Below, piece by piece: positions 61,084 through 64,000 of a stretch of 64,000 bases of DNA. How positions within the stretch are numbered: the first letter of the stretch is position 1; the number at the start of each line of letters is the position of its first letter. A model generated the notes under the pieces. That model did not search any database and was not told the DNA's origin. It saw only the letters and a list, made by a program, of their open reading frames with translations. A program made the translations under genes and the position numbers. This DNA comes from Methanosarcinaceae archaeon (GTDB lineage Archaea; Halobacteriota; Methanosarcinia; Methanosarcinales; Methanosarcinaceae). The stretch spans positions 105,154 to 169,153 of the forward strand of contig JAUWQD010000001.1 in the NCBI GenBank assembly GCA_030611265.1. The letters are read 5' to 3'.

Positions 61084-61847
61084 CGCCTCCGCAACATGGT
61101 CCTGAACTTATAGGCATCAAATCCGGTCTGGTCCTCACCTGTTTTCACATTCTCAAGGAAAACATCATTCAGCGATGCGTCATTCCCCAGACCCAACTTC
61201 AGGTTCTCAGGCGAATCCAAAGCCACAATAGTGCCCTGATCGATAATCGCCACCCTATCACAATACTCATCAGCCTCCTCCATATAATGGGTCGTCATGA
61301 AGATCGTCATGCCCCGCTTCCTCAGTGCGGAAATATGCTCCCATATCTTCTTCCTCGCAGCCACGTCAAGCCCCAAGGTCGGCTCATCCAAAAACAGCAC
61401 CTTCGGCTCGTGCACCAATGCCTGTGCAAGTTCCAGCCGCCGACGCATACCGCCTGAGTACGTCCGCACAAGATCGCCCGCACGCCCGGTGAGCCCCAGC
61501 AGTTCAAGCACATCATCCACCCGTGTGTTCCTGTCCGGCACACCGTAGAGTTTAGCATACAGCATCACATTCTCACGTCCGGTAAGTTTAATGTCAACAG
61601 CCATATCCTGCGGCACATAACTGATGGACTGCCTCACCTTTTTGGCATCTTTGACAACATCATATCCACAGACGCGGGCAGAGCCGCTGCTTGGTTTAAG
61701 CAGTGTAGTAAGCATCATGACAGTTGTGCTCTTTCCTGCACCGTTCGGACCGAGCAGACCGAAAATCTCATTTGTAATCTCAAGGTCTACATTATCAACA
61801 GCACAAAGATTGTTGAAGTTCTTGGTTAATCCGTTAATTTCTATCAC
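61080..61847 (-). CDS. ABC-2 type exporter ATPase (DrrA-like)
   Basis: A 255-residue ATPase: Walker A GPNGAGKST (residues 34-42), Q-loop YVPQDMAVD, signature YSGGMRRR, Walker B VLFLDEPTLGLD and switch TTHYMEEADE. The short C-terminal tail is that of DrrA/CcmA-like exporters. Its promoter region holds hairpin repeat copy C. Confidence 0.94.
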   Translation of the reverse strand: MIEINGLTKNFNNLCAVDNVDLEITNEIFGLLGPNGAGKSTTVMMLTTLLKPSSGSARVCGYDVVKDAKKVRQSISYVPQDMAVDIKLTGRENVMLYAKLYGVPDRNTRVDDVLELLGLTGRAGDLVRTYSGGMRRRLELAQALVHEPKVLFLDEPTLGLDVAARKKIWEHISALRKRGMTIFMTTHYMEEADEYCDRVAIIDQGTIVALDSPENLKLGLGNDASLNDVFLENVKTGEDQTGFDAYKFRTMLRRR

Positions 61848-61937
61848 AGGTATTATCTCGCTAATGTATAGGCCCCCTTTAGTTCTGATAAATAATATAT
61901 ATCACTTGTATATTCCAGTTCTCCAGTCTTCTTTGTT

Positions 61938-61999
61938 GTATATATTTTATAAATAAATTTATAGTGCGAGTTAATCCGGGCGTAGCGAGGATTTTCTCG
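61938..61999 (+). repeat. Dispersed hairpin repeat, copy C
   Basis: AT palindrome, GTG and the 33-nt hairpin (61967-61999): CGAG/CTCG, AATCC/GGATT, GG and GA, GC/GC around GTA. It lies in the 194-nt gap between the Gate-domain gene and the ABC-2 ATPase gene. Confidence 0.8.
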
Positions 62000-62041
62000 A
62001 AAGCATCCGGCAGATGATCGAGTGGTTTTTGCAGGAATGCA

Positions 62042-63139
62042 TTACATCAATAGCAGCACTGCTATGATCAAAGCATCTATAGCAAGTGTCGCTGCGCCAT
62101 TGACCGCAACGATCTTGCCTCCCAGTTTCGGACCGAACAACGACACATGCAGCGGCAGCGAGTGTTTTGCAAACCTTGTCGAAAACGAGATAACATTACC
62201 AAGTAACAGCGCAATTAACACTCCTTTAACAGATATCATCCCTTCACCAAGAAGGCTACCAGCCAGCACCATCTCCGAATAAGTGTTCACAAGCCCGGTT
62301 GCACTGATCATTGCAACCTCGCTTTCCAGTCCCAGAAGGTTGGTGATCGGATCCAGTACATTGGACAGCGATTCGAATACACCCATCTCAATTCCCACCG
62401 ATGTCAGGAACAGTGTAATGAACATCACAGGTGCGATCCTTCTCAGCAATTTATATGTGCTTCTAGCACTGCTATTCAGGGCATCCTTTCGATCCGTGGT
62501 TGAAGCGTGAGCATGATTGACTACGTGACTATGAACAGGATTGCCTGCATGTTTATGGGTCGAGTGATGGGCAGGGCTGTGAGCAGAACCGTGGTCAGAG
62601 TTGTAAGTAGGGTTGTGGTCAGGATCATGAACAGATTCAGGCCCAGTATCCCCGGCAGATGATAGGGATCCGGCTGGCAGGGATCCCATATCGCTTAGCC
62701 ACAACCTCGCAAGGAAAAATCCGAGAAATGTTTTCAAGAGCGCGACAGAACATCGAAGACCCACATATATCACTCCTGTTGTGAACCCCAGGATCGGGAT
62801 AACCACCGGTATGAAGTATGTGAACATATGTGAGAGGATACCTGGAAAAGATGTCATCAGCGAGACCGCGAGAACCTCTCGATCAGAGATACTTTTGCTG
62901 TCAAGGGCCTGTGAGAGCATAGAGTAACCTGTTGTACTGCTAAACGTACATGTTACAACAGCAAGTGCCGATGTTGCGCTGATCCCTGCTTTGGAGGACA
63001 GGGGTTTGATCAACCCGTCAAATTTTTTCATAAGCCCGAGATTAACCGCAAAATTCGTTACAAATATCCCGATTGCGATGACGGGCACGATCTTTATCAC
63101 ATAATGAATAGCATATAAGAGAGACGTTGTTACAATCAT
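62042..63139 (-). CDS. Gate-domain (nucleoside recognition family) membrane protein with His-rich loop
   Basis: A 365-residue membrane protein with two Gate domains (first near residues 10-140 with TCTFSSTTGYSMLSQ, second near 230-340 with SATGLVNTYSEMVLAGS) and about eight helices. Between them, residues 170-212 are a loop with about twelve His in a degenerate DHNP/SAHSPAHH/HKHAGNP pattern, the usual form of a metal-chelating loop in Zn, Ni or Co transporters. The family is annotated for nucleosides or spore maturation, but the loop and the neighbouring metal-chelate ABC ATPase suggest a metal-linked role. Confidence 0.8.
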   Translation of the reverse strand: MIVTTSLLYAIHYVIKIVPVIAIGIFVTNFAVNLGLMKKFDGLIKPLSSKAGISATSALAVVTCTFSSTTGYSMLSQALDSKSISDREVLAVSLMTSFPGILSHMFTYFIPVVIPILGFTTGVIYVGLRCSVALLKTFLGFFLARLWLSDMGSLPAGSLSSAGDTGPESVHDPDHNPTYNSDHGSAHSPAHHSTHKHAGNPVHSHVVNHAHASTTDRKDALNSSARSTYKLLRRIAPVMFITLFLTSVGIEMGVFESLSNVLDPITNLLGLESEVAMISATGLVNTYSEMVLAGSLLGEGMISVKGVLIALLLGNVISFSTRFAKHSLPLHVSLFGPKLGGKIVAVNGAATLAIDALIIAVLLLM

Positions 63140-63344
63140 TGAGTTACCTTCTTGAATTAAATGAACTATTCACAATCTAACTAATTACATTTTCTTATTT
63201 ATGGATGTAATAGTGTTGTATAGTCGCATGATAATTTTGTCATATAGTCCATGTCGCAGATATCCCATGCGCACTGGTATCAGCATACTTCCAATCCGGT
63301 TCCCCGAGGTGATTCCTTCAGCATTCCGGACAGATTCAACTCTT

Positions 63345-64000
63345 TCATTCTCGTCTGACCACTTGATTGATAGGTCTTATCGGAATGATATATGGCCTCT
63401 CTCCATCGCTCTTCACCAGGGCTTCCACACCATAAGCACGTTTTATGTTCTCGACCGTAAGCACTGACGCAGGATCCCCTGCGGCAAAGATCCTGCCTCC
63501 GTTCATCATGAGTATCCTATCGGTATATCTCGAAGCAAGGTTCAGATCATGGATTGCCATGACCGCAGAGATTCCATTTTTTCTAACAACATTCTTCAGG
63601 ATCTCCATAACCTCGAGCTGATGTCTTATATCGAGGTTGCTGGTAGGCTCATCCAGAAGAAGGACATCTGCTTCTTGTGCAAGCGCCCGTGCGATCAGCA
63701 CCTTCTGCTGCTGACCACCACTGATCTCGTTGAAATCCCTCATAGCAAACTCTACAATACCGAGCAGTTCCAGTATCTCCAGAACCTTATCCAGATCCTC
63801 TTCGCTGCTCTTCCAACCAAGATGCGGACGTCTACCCATGAGAACGGTATCGATCACAGAAGCGGGAAAGACGCGTGTGGTGCTCTGGGGTACATACCCC
63901 ATCTTCTTTGCAATCTCCATCCGGTTCATCTTGGTTATGTCGTGTTCGTCCAGCAGTATGCTTCCCTGCCTTGGCTTCAGTATCCGGTCGATACACCGGA
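63345..64000 (-). CDS. Metal-chelate/cobalamin-type ABC transporter ATPase (5' end outside window)
   Basis: The visible 217 residues are the FecE/BtuD/FhuC-type ATPase from before the Q-loop (GYVPQSTTRVFP) through signature ISGGQQQK, Walker B VLLLDEPTSNLD and switch HDLNLASRY to the end. Codons up to 64000 (DRILKPRQGSILLDEHDI) continue the frame, so the ATG at 63929 is internal and the Walker A lies outside. Siderophore, haem or B12 uptake is likely; the permease and binding protein should lie further upstream. Confidence 0.92.
   Translation of the reverse strand, partial: RCIDRILKPRQGSILLDEHDITKMNRMEIAKKMGYVPQSTTRVFPASVIDTVLMGRRPHLGWKSSEEDLDKVLEILELLGIVEFAMRDFNEISGGQQQKVLIARALAQEADVLLLDEPTSNLDIRHQLEVMEILKNVVRKNGISAVMAIHDLNLASRYTDRILMMNGGRIFAAGDPASVLTVENIKRAYGVEALVKSDGERPYIIPIRPINQVVRRE

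Noticed and set aside
1..64000. tRNA and rRNA genes
   Set aside because: I looked for T-loop GTTCGAAT/C-type words with matching acceptor stems; the few hits (for example near 43880) are palindromes or coding sequence.

Overview
The window reads as a chromosomal segment of a euryarchaeon of the Methanosarcinales type (a methylotrophic methanogen or an ANME-2/3-like relative; I cannot decide between them). The evidence is an S-layer protein with two Methanosarcinales-type S-layer domains, archaeal ribosomal proteins (S19e, L39e, L31e, LX/L18Ae), aIF6, prefoldin alpha, FtsY, RadB, archaellins, an archaeoflavoprotein and an iron-sulfur flavoprotein of the methanogen kind, and a multihaem cytochrome ending in a PGF-CTERM sorting signal. 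No tRNA, rRNA or CRISPR array was seen.

Layout. 1-7 kb: the 3' end of a surface cytochrome c, then a tightly packed sulfur and iron-sulfur redox cluster on the plus strand: TusA-like carrier, DsrE-like protein, an IscS whose PLP lysine is replaced by Asp, an IscU fused to a thioredoxin-reductase-like flavoprotein, a ferredoxin, an iron-sulfur flavoprotein, an FNR-type reductase, rubrerythrin and AfpA, closed by a hairpin/T-tract terminator. 7.3-13.4 kb: purA and a translation/secretion cluster (S19e, PDCD5, a PP-loop protein, L39e, L31e, aIF6, LX, prefoldin alpha, FtsY). 13.5-16.6 kb (minus): trpC-pspC-trpB-trpA, with the small PspC gene overlapping trpC. 16.7-22.2 kb: two paralogous seven-helix membrane proteins flanking a winged-helix protein, divergent from three archaellin genes and a lipoprotein.

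22.3-27.6 kb: a two-domain KaiC-like ATPase, a winged-helix/coiled-coil protein with a MinD-like ATPase, a RecA-fold protein without a P-loop, and a decayed stretch carrying the tip of a chemoreceptor and the front half of cheW joined to transposase-like sequence. 27.7-34.4 kb: a toroid-repeat protein, nitroreductase, class II aldolase, bactofilin, a TauABC-type importer, an HTH regulator and a hicAB toxin-antitoxin pair. 34.5-43.8 kb: large S-layer protein, thiL, a secreted protein with a membrane-bound winged-helix regulator, a duplicated stump of thiL, an AAA ATPase and a DUF4349 lipoprotein. 43.9-51 kb: anaerobic ribonucleotide reductase with activase and glutaredoxin-like protein, radB, trmI and an HD phosphohydrolase. 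51-55.8 kb: mtnA-type isomerase, a truncated transposase, a broken AbrB-like ORF, a membrane protein, aspS, rpiA. 55.8-64 kb: a structured repeat, a PhoU/TrkA-C protein with two MgtE halves, a scrambled remnant zone, a hypothetical gene, an ABC-2 exporter, a Gate-domain transporter with a His-rich loop and the start-less end of a metal-chelate ABC ATPase.

The strongest second-look items are the sulfur/redox locus with an atypical IscS and an IscU-flavoprotein fusion, a dispersed 33-nt hairpin repeat whose stem shows compensatory base changes in all independent copies, the KaiC/MinD locus with tandem TGCACAATTA-type sites, and the seven-helix pair beside the archaellins.
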